DNA of 64,000 nucleotides from NCBI GenBank assembly GCA_016840285.1, contig JAEOSR010000168.1, positions 1-64,000 of the forward strand, written 5' to 3'. Positions 17,614-26,044 of this stretch are shown piece by piece (position 1 is the stretch's first letter; the number at the start of each line of letters is the position of its first letter). The DNA comes from Candidatus Hodarchaeota archaeon. Its GTDB lineage: Archaea > Asgardarchaeota > Heimdallarchaeia > Hodarchaeales > Hodarchaeaceae. Position numbers and translations under genes: made by a program. The notes under the pieces are model-generated. The model ran no database searches, was not told the origin of the DNA, and saw only the letters and a list, made by a program, of their open reading frames with translations.

Positions 17614-19005
17614 GTGATTGTTGTCTTAGATGAACATGATTCACCATTCCATATTCCTCTTGTGGATTTTCACACCCACATTGGCAGAGTAAAGATTGAA
17701 ACTACAAAAGGAGCCTCCCAGAGAGTAAATCGTCCTCAAGATATTATTAATCTCTATGAAAAATTGCAGTATGAGATACATAGGCGCATTTATCACAATC
17801 CATCAGAATATTTTGTTTCTCTACCTAAAGCAGAAGAACTTTCACAACCTTTACTCCCTGCTGTACAAAGGTTATTGGAGTTAAATAGTACCAAAAGTCG
17901 AGGATGGATCGTAGATCACATTGTATGCTTCCCCTTCAACGACATTTTTCATACGAAGACGTCTCCAAAATTTGTAAAGAGTAATCAATATGTACGACAT
18001 CAAACTCAATCTTTTGATTTTTCTTTTCGGTTTATTCCATTTTGTAGGGTAGATGTAACCGATGAAGGAGCCCCCGAAGAGGTTATGAACTCTGTTGGTT
18101 TGGGAATGAGAGGATTGAAACTTCACCCAATGTCACAAGGTTGGATTAAGAAAATTGTGTCAACTAACTGCAAAAATGTCTTACAGACTGCTGGAGAATT
18201 ATCAATACCAATCATATTTGATGTTCCAAATAAAGGAGTAGCAGTAGACATCACAACAATTGCGGAAGAAGCACGAAATGAGGTTGAATTTCCTATCAAT
18301 GTCGTCTTAGGTCATTCTGCTTTTGACTATAACTCAGAAGAAATCTTCGAATGTTTAACAAAAGAAAGTATGTTTGCTGAAACGTCAGGAATGAGGGGAA
18401 AAGATGTTGAGATATTTTTCAACAATGTGATAAAGGTAGATGGATGGACGGAGAAACTTCTATTTGGTACAGACTCGAATTATTTTGGTGTTTTACAGGC
18501 AGCTGATTTCATTACTTTTCTATTATCATGGAAATTTAAAGAGCTCGTTGAAAATAACGGTCTTGATATTGAACCATTAACAGCGTCTGCAAGAATACTT
18601 GGCGGTAATGCTCTTAGAATTATCCCCCCTTTGTGGTTTAGAAAAAACCTTACCCCGAAAAAACATCGTTCTAAGGGCTATAAAACTGATTTACCAATTT
18701 TACAATCAAATCTGAAGAAATTTTTAACTAAGGAGAATAATATTGGAACTCTAGATCTTGCTAAACCACCGGACAAAGATCTTTCAATTCAAATTTTAAC
18801 GATTGGACAACTAGATCAAAGAATTTCTTACACCCTCGAAACAAATGATGATTATCAAAATATCACGCTTAATCCTATATCCAATCTTGATAGGATAACT
18901 AATTTACCTATTAAATCACTGAGTCCTAATGAAATGATCTCGAAATTGAGAGGACGTAAACCACGTTTAAAAGAACAGACTTTTCTTGAATTATTTGGTG
19001 GGTGA
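17614..19005 (+). CDS. Amidohydrolase-superfamily (TIM-barrel) protein coupled to a GCS2-like ligase
   Basis: 463 residues. Residues about 15-345 show amidohydrolase-2 features: HxH metal motif in VDFHTHIG, GLKLHPMSQGW (barrel lysine-His), VVLGHSAFDY and the final metal aspartate in LLFGTDSN. The strand that usually carries the next metal histidine (consensus near VLIHTG) reads PIIFDVPNKG here, so one ligand appears changed. The last 100 residues are a separate, uncharacterised extension. The GTG start is 17614. Its TGA stop overlaps the GTG of the next gene (GTGA at 19002-19005), which indicates translational coupling. The two may make and hydrolyse the same amide bond (inference). Confidence 0.75.
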   Translation: MIVVLDEHDSPFHIPLVDFHTHIGRVKIETTKGASQRVNRPQDIINLYEKLQYEIHRRIYHNPSEYFVSLPKAEELSQPLLPAVQRLLELNSTKSRGWIVDHIVCFPFNDIFHTKTSPKFVKSNQYVRHQTQSFDFSFRFIPFCRVDVTDEGAPEEVMNSVGLGMRGLKLHPMSQGWIKKIVSTNCKNVLQTAGELSIPIIFDVPNKGVAVDITTIAEEARNEVEFPINVVLGHSAFDYNSEEIFECLTKESMFAETSGMRGKDVEIFFNNVIKVDGWTEKLLFGTDSNYFGVLQAADFITFLLSWKFKELVENNGLDIEPLTASARILGGNALRIIPPLWFRKNLTPKKHRSKGYKTDLPILQSNLKKFLTKENNIGTLDLAKPPDKDLSIQILTIGQLDQRISYTLETNDDYQNITLNPISNLDRITNLPIKSLSPNEMISKLRGRKPRLKEQTFLELFGG

Positions 19006-21989
19006 ATCGCATGACTACTAAAGACTATTCTCTAAAAACGGAATTATATTTCACCCATGGAATAGAAATAGAAAATCATTTAGTTTCCCGAGAAACAGGT
19101 GAAGTATTAGTTGGGGATGAGCTCCTCAGTGCGTGGGAGAAGATGTTTTCTGGTGCAGCAGATTTTTTAATGAAACTGAAGAAAGATAAGAGCGTTCCCA
19201 AGGAAATCTTGAAAAAAATCGTGAAAGTAGAAGTTAAAGAGGAGATAAAAAGAGAACGACGATTAAAATTCGTTTTTGTCCACTATAAGCTTGGAAAAAA
19301 AGCCATCCGAGTAAACGTGTTTGGTCCAGATCCTAATATCGGCCAAATTACTTGGTTACTAGAGCTGGTTACTCCTCCTTGTGAGTATTTGGAAGAATTG
19401 GATTGGTGGATTGATACATTATTTGCTGCAGGCCTTCAAGGCTTACCCCCTGATGTTGCTTTCCTTCCAATTGGATTAAATCCAACAGAAAAAAGAGTAC
19501 GAAGTGGATTGACATGCGGAGAACACCATCACATCGGGATGCCAAAACAGATACGAATTCCAATCTATAATATGCTTAGAAATTATGTCCCTCATTTAAT
19601 TGCACTTAGCACAACATCTCCTTTTTTGGATCAAAAGCCAAGTGGTAAGGTTTTGATTCGAAAAAGTAATGGAAAAAAGCAAATTATTGGCAGATGTGTC
19701 CATTCGTACCGATTACTGAAAAATAGTGGTCAAATGGGGCCAAATATACCTACTTATCTTCCAGTATTGGATAACAAGTCTACTAGAATGAACTTTGCCA
19801 AATCTGTTAGGAAAGCTCCCCCAGACGACCGAATGGTTGACTTATATCCTTTTACTGATTACTCTACAATAGAATTACGCTTCTTTGACGCTCAACCCTG
19901 GCCTGAAATCCGTTTAGCTATTGTACTCTTGATTCAAGCTCTAGCACAGAAAGCTAAAAATTTGATTGAAAACAGTGAAGAAGTCCCTAAAGTGGCATCA
20001 CAATGCCTTTATGAAAACCGAAGGAAATCTGTACAATTTGGTTTGCTTGCTCAATATACTACTGACGATGGATTAACCGATACTTTCTCAAAGTTTTATA
20101 ATTACGATATTACTACTGGTAAAAAAGCTTCAAAACTAATGCATTCCATAAAATCTATGTTAGTTTACGTTCAGCCAGAACTCGAAGGATTTGGATCAGA
20201 ACTGGTTGAATATATCTTAATACCTATTCTCGGGTCAAATGAATATGATCCACCTCTCACTGTAGCAGAATATTTGCTATCTTTGTACAAAACTTCTGGT
20301 GAAAACATTTCATTCTTACCAAATTTGTACTATTCTCAAGAAAATAGTTATCCATTAGTTGTTGATGGTAATTTTAATTCTCTTCAACAAGTTGAAATTA
20401 AAGATAGGACCAAAATCGAAGCTACAGAATCGACTCTCCAACAGTCATTACGTAAAGATATAGCTAAACGGAAGATTTCAACCTCGAAAGCTGCTAAAAA
20501 ACCACCTAAACCAAAGAAAAAACCACCCAAGAAGCCCCCTAAAAAAGCCCCTCGGAAAAGGCCGAAGGAAAAGAAGATTGAGAAACCTGTTGTAACACCT
20601 ACAATCAAGGTCGAAAAACCGCCAGTTTTAGCTAAAAAGGCCCGAAAACCAGTGAAAACTAAAACACCTGTTTCCAAACCAGCTCCACCTCCTGTAGAAA
20701 AACCAATTGAAGCAGTAGAAGAAGAAATTAAGATTTCAGCTTTTGAAGATAGTGAGGACCTTGAAGTATTCTCACCAACTATAGAGGTTGAAGCTAAATA
20801 CCAGAAAATTGAATCAAAAATTGCTAATGTCATGAGAACTCGACGTAAAGAGATAGAAGTAAAAAGACGAGAGTTTTTCATAGAGCATCTTAAAAAAGAA
20901 CGTGTAGCTTTTAAGCCCTCTCCAAAAAAGGTTTCTGCTATCTTTCCATCATTAGTTTCTGGACCTGAAGTATTTGGTTACATTGAACTCAGTTTTCGTG
21001 ATATTAAACGAGTTATGTATAAATTTCGAAATAATCCCATTACTTTAATATTTAATGCTAAAGAAGAAGAAAAACCAGTGGAGTCTAAGATAAACACCTC
21101 AATAGACATAGCAAGTCTTGAAGAAAGAGGGATGACTAGAATTCCATGTTCAATAAACCTTGGTGAATTGTATGGGGAAATAACGGTGAATGTGGAGGCT
21201 ATTACTGCAACAAACGAAAGCTTATTGCCAAAAAAGTTCTCCTTCAAGTTAATCCGAAAAGATGAAATAGCTATAAATCCAAAAGAATTCTATGTTACAG
21301 GGAATTATGGTCTAGTAGAGTGTATTTTTCAAGCAGTTAATGAATCTAAGGAATCAGAGAAGGGAGAGCTTGAAGTATACTTAGTATCTCAATCCTTAAC
21401 AGATTCAGTCCCAATTTATTACACGAAATTTAATTTAAAACCGGAAGAAAATCTAGAATTAGCTCGGAGTATCGATTTATTAATTAATTATCAACATAGT
21501 CCCTTCTACATTGTGTCTCAAATCACAATGGGACGATTTAAGAAGAACAGGTCATTTAAGACAATTGGGCCAATAAAACCACTGAAAGAAATATGTGTTG
21601 ACTGGAATTTCACAGTAGACCCAACTAAAAGGACTAATCTCTGGGAAGGTGTAGAACCAAAGAAACAGTATGAAGTAAACTTTGTTTTCCATTTTATTAA
21701 ATCAATGCCATATGCAACTATAACAATTCATGTGAACACCCTCCCTGGGGGCCAAACGAAACGATTAGCAAATTTTCGGATTAAAAGAGATCTTGATGCT
21801 GGAGATGAATTTGTCATCCCAAATATCAAGTTTAAAACACCAAAAGATTGTGGATATCTCTTTTTTGATGTTGAAATACGAAACGAAATGGGATTAATTC
21901 CAATAGATCTCATTTCTGATCCAATTGGAGTCCAAAGTAAAGGTGAACAGGCAGCTACATATGAAGAGAGACTTGATCTAACGTTATAA
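19002..21989 (+). CDS. GCS2-like carboxylate-amine ligase with Lys/Pro linker and C-terminal beta domains
   Basis: 995 residues. Residues 10-400 resemble the glutamate-cysteine ligase type 2 fold: GIEIE near 20-24, LELVTPP near 120, GEHHHIG at 173-179, and IELRFFDAQPWPE near 290-302. These correspond to the ATP-metal and substrate motifs of YbdK-like ligases, which form a peptide-like bond with ATP hydrolysis. Normal GCS2 proteins have about 370 residues; here a linker at about 495-575 rich in KPPK repeats follows, then about 400 residues of beta-rich, probably Ig- or C2-like domains that I cannot name. No TM segment. GTG 19002 overlaps the upstream stop; ATG 19011 is an alternative. Substrate unknown. 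Confidence 0.75.
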   Translation: MNRMTTKDYSLKTELYFTHGIEIENHLVSRETGEVLVGDELLSAWEKMFSGAADFLMKLKKDKSVPKEILKKIVKVEVKEEIKRERRLKFVFVHYKLGKKAIRVNVFGPDPNIGQITWLLELVTPPCEYLEELDWWIDTLFAAGLQGLPPDVAFLPIGLNPTEKRVRSGLTCGEHHHIGMPKQIRIPIYNMLRNYVPHLIALSTTSPFLDQKPSGKVLIRKSNGKKQIIGRCVHSYRLLKNSGQMGPNIPTYLPVLDNKSTRMNFAKSVRKAPPDDRMVDLYPFTDYSTIELRFFDAQPWPEIRLAIVLLIQALAQKAKNLIENSEEVPKVASQCLYENRRKSVQFGLLAQYTTDDGLTDTFSKFYNYDITTGKKASKLMHSIKSMLVYVQPELEGFGSELVEYILIPILGSNEYDPPLTVAEYLLSLYKTSGENISFLPNLYYSQENSYPLVVDGNFNSLQQVEIKDRTKIEATESTLQQSLRKDIAKRKISTSKAAKKPPKPKKKPPKKPPKKAPRKRPKEKKIEKPVVTPTIKVEKPPVLAKKARKPVKTKTPVSKPAPPPVEKPIEAVEEEIKISAFEDSEDLEVFSPTIEVEAKYQKIESKIANVMRTRRKEIEVKRREFFIEHLKKERVAFKPSPKKVSAIFPSLVSGPEVFGYIELSFRDIKRVMYKFRNNPITLIFNAKEEEKPVESKINTSIDIASLEERGMTRIPCSINLGELYGEITVNVEAITATNESLLPKKFSFKLIRKDEIAINPKEFYVTGNYGLVECIFQAVNESKESEKGELEVYLVSQSLTDSVPIYYTKFNLKPEENLELARSIDLLINYQHSPFYIVSQITMGRFKKNRSFKTIGPIKPLKEICVDWNFTVDPTKRTNLWEGVEPKKQYEVNFVFHFIKSMPYATITIHVNTLPGGQTKRLANFRIKRDLDAGDEFVIPNIKFKTPKDCGYLFFDVEIRNEMGLIPIDLISDPIGVQSKGEQAATYEERLDLTL

Positions 21990-22546
21990 ATGAACTACAC
22001 ACATCTAAAGGAGTGTGCTTCCTACGAGTCCGCCCAACCATTTTTCTCTAGGAAAAATGGAAACTCTCGTTTTATGTTTGGCTGTGTGTCGTAGATTACC
22101 CCGGATAGTACTTTCAGAGATAGCCCGTCCACAGGGCATTGCGTGATAGCAGCTCTCACGAACTGCCTTTCACCACCTGAAATAAGGTTCAATTGCTGTT
22201 ACTTTCTTTCTACCTAACCATTAGGTCAGTAATTCGATTACCTTGCGTTTCTTTTCTTAATAATAATTTATTGGCTGCCTGTTCAAAATAATTCTCCTTA
22301 TTTTCACATGGACATCCACTATAGAATTTCCTTTTCAGCATATTTATCCTATCTTGACAGGAAATGTTTATTAAGGGCTGCTATTCATTCCCCACTTGAA
22401 AGAAGGGGACTTCTGGCATTTTAGTTAAAAATTCGGATTTTTTCGAAATAAAATTAGCTTAAAAAAGATTAAGAATACTGATTTAGAATAATGTTAGTTA
22501 AGAATTATATCACTTATTTATAGATCAATTTTGAAGAGGCTTAGTT
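21990..22546. other. Gene-free 557 bases with several hairpins; possible structured RNA or IS200/IS605 relic
   Basis: No sustained open frame. Visible inverted repeats are CCATTTTTC/GAAAAATGG at 22038-22060 (loop TCTAG), GCCC/GGGC at 22123-22137, CGTGA/TCACG at 22142-22160, and the C4/G4 hairpin at 22389-22409. The base composition is less AT-rich than other gaps here, which is common for structured RNAs in AT-rich archaea. I could not match the region to RNase P, SRP RNA or tRNA consensus on either strand. Confidence 0.45.
22381..22425 (+). mobile_element. Possible IS200/IS605-type right-end hairpin
   Basis: The sequence ATTCATTCCCCACTT, then GAAAG, then AAGGGGACTTC has the look of the subterminal hairpin after tnpB genes in archaeal IS200/IS605 elements (TTCAT before a C-run, G-run then a C/T tail). 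No TnpB or TnpA frame is found upstream, so this would be a relic or a non-autonomous element. Judged by eye only. Confidence 0.35.
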
Positions 22547-23827
22547 ATGGTTAAACTAAATGTTGTAAATGTTGGGAAAATCGAAGGTCGTGCATATTTA
22601 CACCCATCTGACATTAGTAACGTTGGTGTTGAAGAATTTGATTTTGTCAAAATTTCAACAGAATGGGAAGACTGGGGAGCTGTTCAAATCCTATCATCTG
22701 ATGAAGTGGCCCAAGGAACTATTGCTGTTGATGATAGTGTGTTAAATTCAGCGAATATATCAGATGGTGATTCTGTTGAAGTGGAGTCTGCAAAAATTGC
22801 AGCAGGTATTAAATCAATTAAACTCGGTATTGAACCACTAGCAGGTCAAGAAGTCGAGGAAGCAATCTTATGGATAGCAACGGAATTTGAAGAATTATCA
22901 GCAGTGCTTCGTAATCGCCCAGTATTTAATGGATTACAAATCGCATGGGAAGACTGTCCGATTGGAAGTATAACAGTTCGATTTATAGGCTCCGAACCGC
23001 CTATTCAAGAAGGTGAGATTGGAATTGTAGATCCAACAGGTAGAGAAGTTGAGATCAACATCATTCCGTTCACTGAGATGAGTTTCAATGCAGTTCTCGT
23101 TCTAGACGTGAGTGGGAGTATGCAAAAGAAAGATATGAAAGTACAAAACATTAGTGGAGCTCTTGAAGGGTTAAAGAAGGGTTTAGAAGAAACTGAGGAG
23201 CTGGGTACTTTTCTTGGAAGGTTTGAAGAAGGAAAAAAGGTCAGTCGAGTGGATGCTGCAAGTTTTGCGATTATGTTATTCATGAGCTTGAAAATCGCAA
23301 AAGGGTGGGGTGAACAGGTACAACTCATTACTTTCTCTGGAGATGTAGAAAAATTTGCTCTAGGTGACTCTCAGGTCATTTCCTGTGTAGGAGAAACAAA
23401 AAAAGCTGGAATTGAAAGCATAATTGGTCATGTCGTCCAAAAAACCGCAGAAAGTTCAGGTCTTACCTTCTTGAGTGGTGCACTCGATGAAGCATACAAA
23501 AGCATAGAGAATTTCGAAGTGAATCCCACAATAAATAAGCGAAATCCTACCATGATAATAGTTTTAACTGATGGTAATCCCAATAAAGGTAATGGCTTAG
23601 GAGTAAATCCAATTCCTGTAGTTCGAAATAAAATAGAGGAGATTCCTGAGGCAGTTCTCTATGCAATTGGCCTAGGAGAAGCTGACAGATTGATGCTCCG
23701 TCGTATAGGCGAGATTGGTCGAGGTGGATCATTGATGGCTGATGATTTAGAGATGCTTGTCGACTTTTACGATTCACTAGCTCAGAATTTCCAAATGGTC
23801 GTAAAGATGAAGAAACAGGCTGAATGA
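22547..23827 (+). CDS. Cdc48 N-domain fused to a von Willebrand A domain
   Basis: 426 residues. Residues 1-85 fit the double-psi barrel of Cdc48/p97 and VAT N-domains (ARxxPxxxxxxG pattern as AYLHPSDISNVGV, then GTIAVDDSVLNSANISDGDSVEV). Residues about 90-172 fit the second N-subdomain (LRNRPVFNGLQIAW ... DPTGREVEI). No AAA+ domain follows; instead residues 180-420 are a VWA domain with a complete MIDAS: DVSGS at 187-191, Thr307 in SGLTFLSG, and Asp342 in VLTDGNP. VWA binds partners through a metal; the N-domain of Cdc48 binds adaptors and substrates. GAGG before ATG 22547 supports the start. A Toprim protein gene follows 70 bases later. Confidence 0.8.
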   Translation: MVKLNVVNVGKIEGRAYLHPSDISNVGVEEFDFVKISTEWEDWGAVQILSSDEVAQGTIAVDDSVLNSANISDGDSVEVESAKIAAGIKSIKLGIEPLAGQEVEEAILWIATEFEELSAVLRNRPVFNGLQIAWEDCPIGSITVRFIGSEPPIQEGEIGIVDPTGREVEINIIPFTEMSFNAVLVLDVSGSMQKKDMKVQNISGALEGLKKGLEETEELGTFLGRFEEGKKVSRVDAASFAIMLFMSLKIAKGWGEQVQLITFSGDVEKFALGDSQVISCVGETKKAGIESIIGHVVQKTAESSGLTFLSGALDEAYKSIENFEVNPTINKRNPTMIIVLTDGNPNKGNGLGVNPIPVVRNKIEEIPEAVLYAIGLGEADRLMLRRIGEIGRGGSLMADDLEMLVDFYDSLAQNFQMVVKMKKQAE

Positions 23828-23897
23828 TTTTATTAGTAATACTACCCCACCTCCCTTTAGACATGGATTTCTAGATACACAGAACAAAGTGAGATAA

Positions 23898-24287
23898 GTG
23901 CTCAATACTAAGGCACTTTCAGACCTCTTAGAGTTCATAAAATATTGTAATGAACTTGGTGAAGAAGCCCTTATTATTGTTGAAGGGAAAAGAGACACCA
24001 AAACACTCCGTTTATTGGGTTTAACAGGGAATATCATTGAAAAGGGGCAGAAATCCAACAATAATTTAGTGGATATAGTTTTTCACGCCCCTATTATTGT
24101 AATTTTGACCGACTTCGACCGTAAAGGACGACATCTACGTAAAGTAATTAGAAAAGAGATTCAAAGCAGGAAAAATCATGGTAAAATCGATAATTATGCC
24201 AGACAACTGCTATATAAATTATGTAGAGCTTATAGAATCAATGAAATAGAGGATCTTGATCACTTCGTTACAAATGTTCAGAGGTAA
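23898..24287 (+). CDS. Small stand-alone Toprim protein (UPF0292-like)
   Basis: 129 residues forming one Toprim domain: the catalytic glutamate in LIIVEGKRDTKTL near residue 25 and the DxD metal motif in VILTDFDRKGRHL near residue 70. Toprim folds occur in primases, topoisomerases, OLD and RNase M5 nucleases and recombination proteins. Short archaeal members of this size (UPF0292) are uncharacterised. The start is GTG 23898. It follows the Cdc48-N-VWA gene by 70 bases on the same strand and may share its transcript. Confidence 0.85.
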   Translation: MLNTKALSDLLEFIKYCNELGEEALIIVEGKRDTKTLRLLGLTGNIIEKGQKSNNNLVDIVFHAPIIVILTDFDRKGRHLRKVIRKEIQSRKNHGKIDNYARQLLYKLCRAYRINEIEDLDHFVTNVQR

Positions 24288-24417
24288 TTCTAAAAGCTAC
24301 TTTGGAGCACGATTATATTAAACACAAAGGATAAAACCATTCATTATCACTTTTGGAATATTATATACGACAATTTATTCTGCTAAGAATTCTTACTATA
24401 ATGTTGAGGTATCTTAA

Positions 24418-25494
24418 ATGCAAGCTATCATGAAAACAAAACAAGAAAAAGGCTTTGATATAAAGGAAACAAAGGAACCTGAAATTCTACATGGAACAGA
24501 TGTAAAATTTAAAATAGATGTAGCTTCTATTTGTGGAACCGACCATCATATGTGGGTATATGATGCATGGGCTCAAAAGAGATTACCACCAGCTATTCCA
24601 TTTATTGCTGGGCATGAAGTCGGAGGTACAGTTGTTGAGATCGGTCCTGACGTAATAAACATTGATGTAGGAGACAAAATTTCAATGGAATGTCATGAGG
24701 CTTGTGGAACCTGCTATCAATGCCGTTCAGACCGAATGCATATTTGTAGAAATACAAAAATTTTTGGGGTCGATAAGAACGGGATTTTTGGGGAGTATGC
24801 GGTAATTCCCGAATTAAATGCATGGAAAAATGATCCTGATTTGGATCCAGCTCTTGCTTCTCTCCAAGATCCGCTTGGAAATGCAGTCCATACAGTCTTA
24901 CCCAAAGGATTAACTACAGATGAAGGGATCGCTGGAAAAAATGTGTTTATCGCTGGATGTGGACCAATCGGATTAATGTCTATTCCAGTAGTAAAAATGT
25001 TCGGAGCAGCCCAGGTGTTTGCAAGTGGTGGTGGAAGAAATATGCAAAGACTTGAAATGGCTAAACAATTAGGAGCAGATATGGTGCTCAATGCTCGGGA
25101 AGAAGGAGATAAGATTCCCAAAATGGTCAGGGATGCAACTGATGGGAATGGAGTAGATGTTTTACTTGAGATGTCAGGTAACATTCACGCTCTTCGTCAA
25201 GGGTTAGAAGCATTAACATATGGTGGTAGAGTTTCATTATTAGGCTTCTTCCCAGGTCCAATTGAATTTGATATCAATACGTTGATGGTGAGCAAAGGTG
25301 CTAGCGTTTACGGAATAGCTGGCCGGCGAATGTTTCAAACATGGCAAGTTATGAGAGGAATTTTAAAATCCAAAGATTTTCAAAATCAATTGAAGAAATT
25401 GATAACCCATCGTGTAAAAATGTCCGAATGGGAAAAAGGGATGATCGAGATAGATGAAAAAAGGGCGATTAAAGTCGTGATGGATCCATTTTAA
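24418..25494 (+). CDS. tdh: Zinc-dependent L-threonine 3-dehydrogenase
   Basis: 358-residue medium-chain dehydrogenase. Catalytic zinc ligands lie in ICGTDHHMW and GHEVGG. The structural zinc site has four cysteines in CHEACGTCYQCRSDRMHIC. The dinucleotide loop is AGCGPIGLMS. Features characteristic of threonine dehydrogenase against other family members are the YDAWAQKRLPPAIPF segment and NTKIFGVDKNGIFGEYAVIP. It oxidises L-threonine with NAD+ to 2-amino-3-ketobutyrate, which then gives glycine and acetyl-CoA via a ligase not present here. GAGG lies 12 bases before ATG 24418. Length is normal. It could be a closely related polyol dehydrogenase. Confidence 0.88.
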   Translation: MQAIMKTKQEKGFDIKETKEPEILHGTDVKFKIDVASICGTDHHMWVYDAWAQKRLPPAIPFIAGHEVGGTVVEIGPDVINIDVGDKISMECHEACGTCYQCRSDRMHICRNTKIFGVDKNGIFGEYAVIPELNAWKNDPDLDPALASLQDPLGNAVHTVLPKGLTTDEGIAGKNVFIAGCGPIGLMSIPVVKMFGAAQVFASGGGRNMQRLEMAKQLGADMVLNAREEGDKIPKMVRDATDGNGVDVLLEMSGNIHALRQGLEALTYGGRVSLLGFFPGPIEFDINTLMVSKGASVYGIAGRRMFQTWQVMRGILKSKDFQNQLKKLITHRVKMSEWEKGMIEIDEKRAIKVVMDPF

Positions 25495-25533
25495 TGATCC
25501 CTCATTATTTCTCAAAAAGGCATCTTATTTCAG

Positions 25534-25833
25534 TCACTTCCCCAAAAACCTTTGTAAAAAACCTTTTTTCTTGAAATGTTTATGCCATTGACGAAGAATT
25601 TCCTCACTGCAGTCATAAGGGCCCGTTAGCGCGTAGAATTCAATCCCTACATTTATAGATAGCTTTCTGAGATATTCCCGATCGAGCTGAGATTCTGTGA
25701 TTTCTACAATCTTTAATCTCTTATTCACATTAAAAAAAGTCAATCGATATCCCTCTTTTACCCTTTGCATCTCACAGTAGTGATTTCTGCTTGATGGAAC
25801 CTGAAACCTAATTTTATGATTACTAAACACCAC
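25534..25833 (-). CDS. Hypothetical protein, 99 residues
   Basis: Soluble, basic protein without a recognisable domain. The first half looks beta-rich (HKIRFQVPS, YRLTFFNVNKRLKIVEI) and the second helical, ending in a basic tail (KHFKKKGFLQRFLGK) that could contact nucleic acid or membrane lipid. It is the only good frame in the gap after threonine dehydrogenase and is convergent with it. It is supported only by length and amino acid composition. Confidence 0.5.
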   Translation of the reverse strand: MVFSNHKIRFQVPSSRNHYCEMQRVKEGYRLTFFNVNKRLKIVEITESQLDREYLRKLSINVGIEFYALTGPYDCSEEILRQWHKHFKKKGFLQRFLGK

Positions 25834-26044
25834 ATAGACACATCTAGATAATTAATCTAAAAAAATTTACTCATCTCAATACACATAAATCTATTGAAAA
25901 TCCATTTCGAGATTTATTATCAACATTCGCAAACAATAAAAAACAACTATTTTATTCATATAGCAAAATAGAAGAAGAGTTATAAGTCCTTTAAAAGTCT
26001 CAGAGGGAATAATTCTCCGTATGGAAAATAATTAGGTAATAAAA

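Noticed and set aside
20384..20881. 165-residue minus-strand frame over the Lys/Pro linker of the GCS2-like gene
   Set aside because: Its Phe/Gly-rich sequence is the antisense reading of Lys/Pro codons.
21990..22450. RNase P or SRP RNA
   Set aside because: I could not find the universally conserved core of either on either strand; left as an unassigned structured region.
24717..25184. 155-residue minus-strand frame in the threonine dehydrogenase gene
   Set aside because: Overlaps a strongly conserved zinc dehydrogenase on the other strand and has no recognisable domain.
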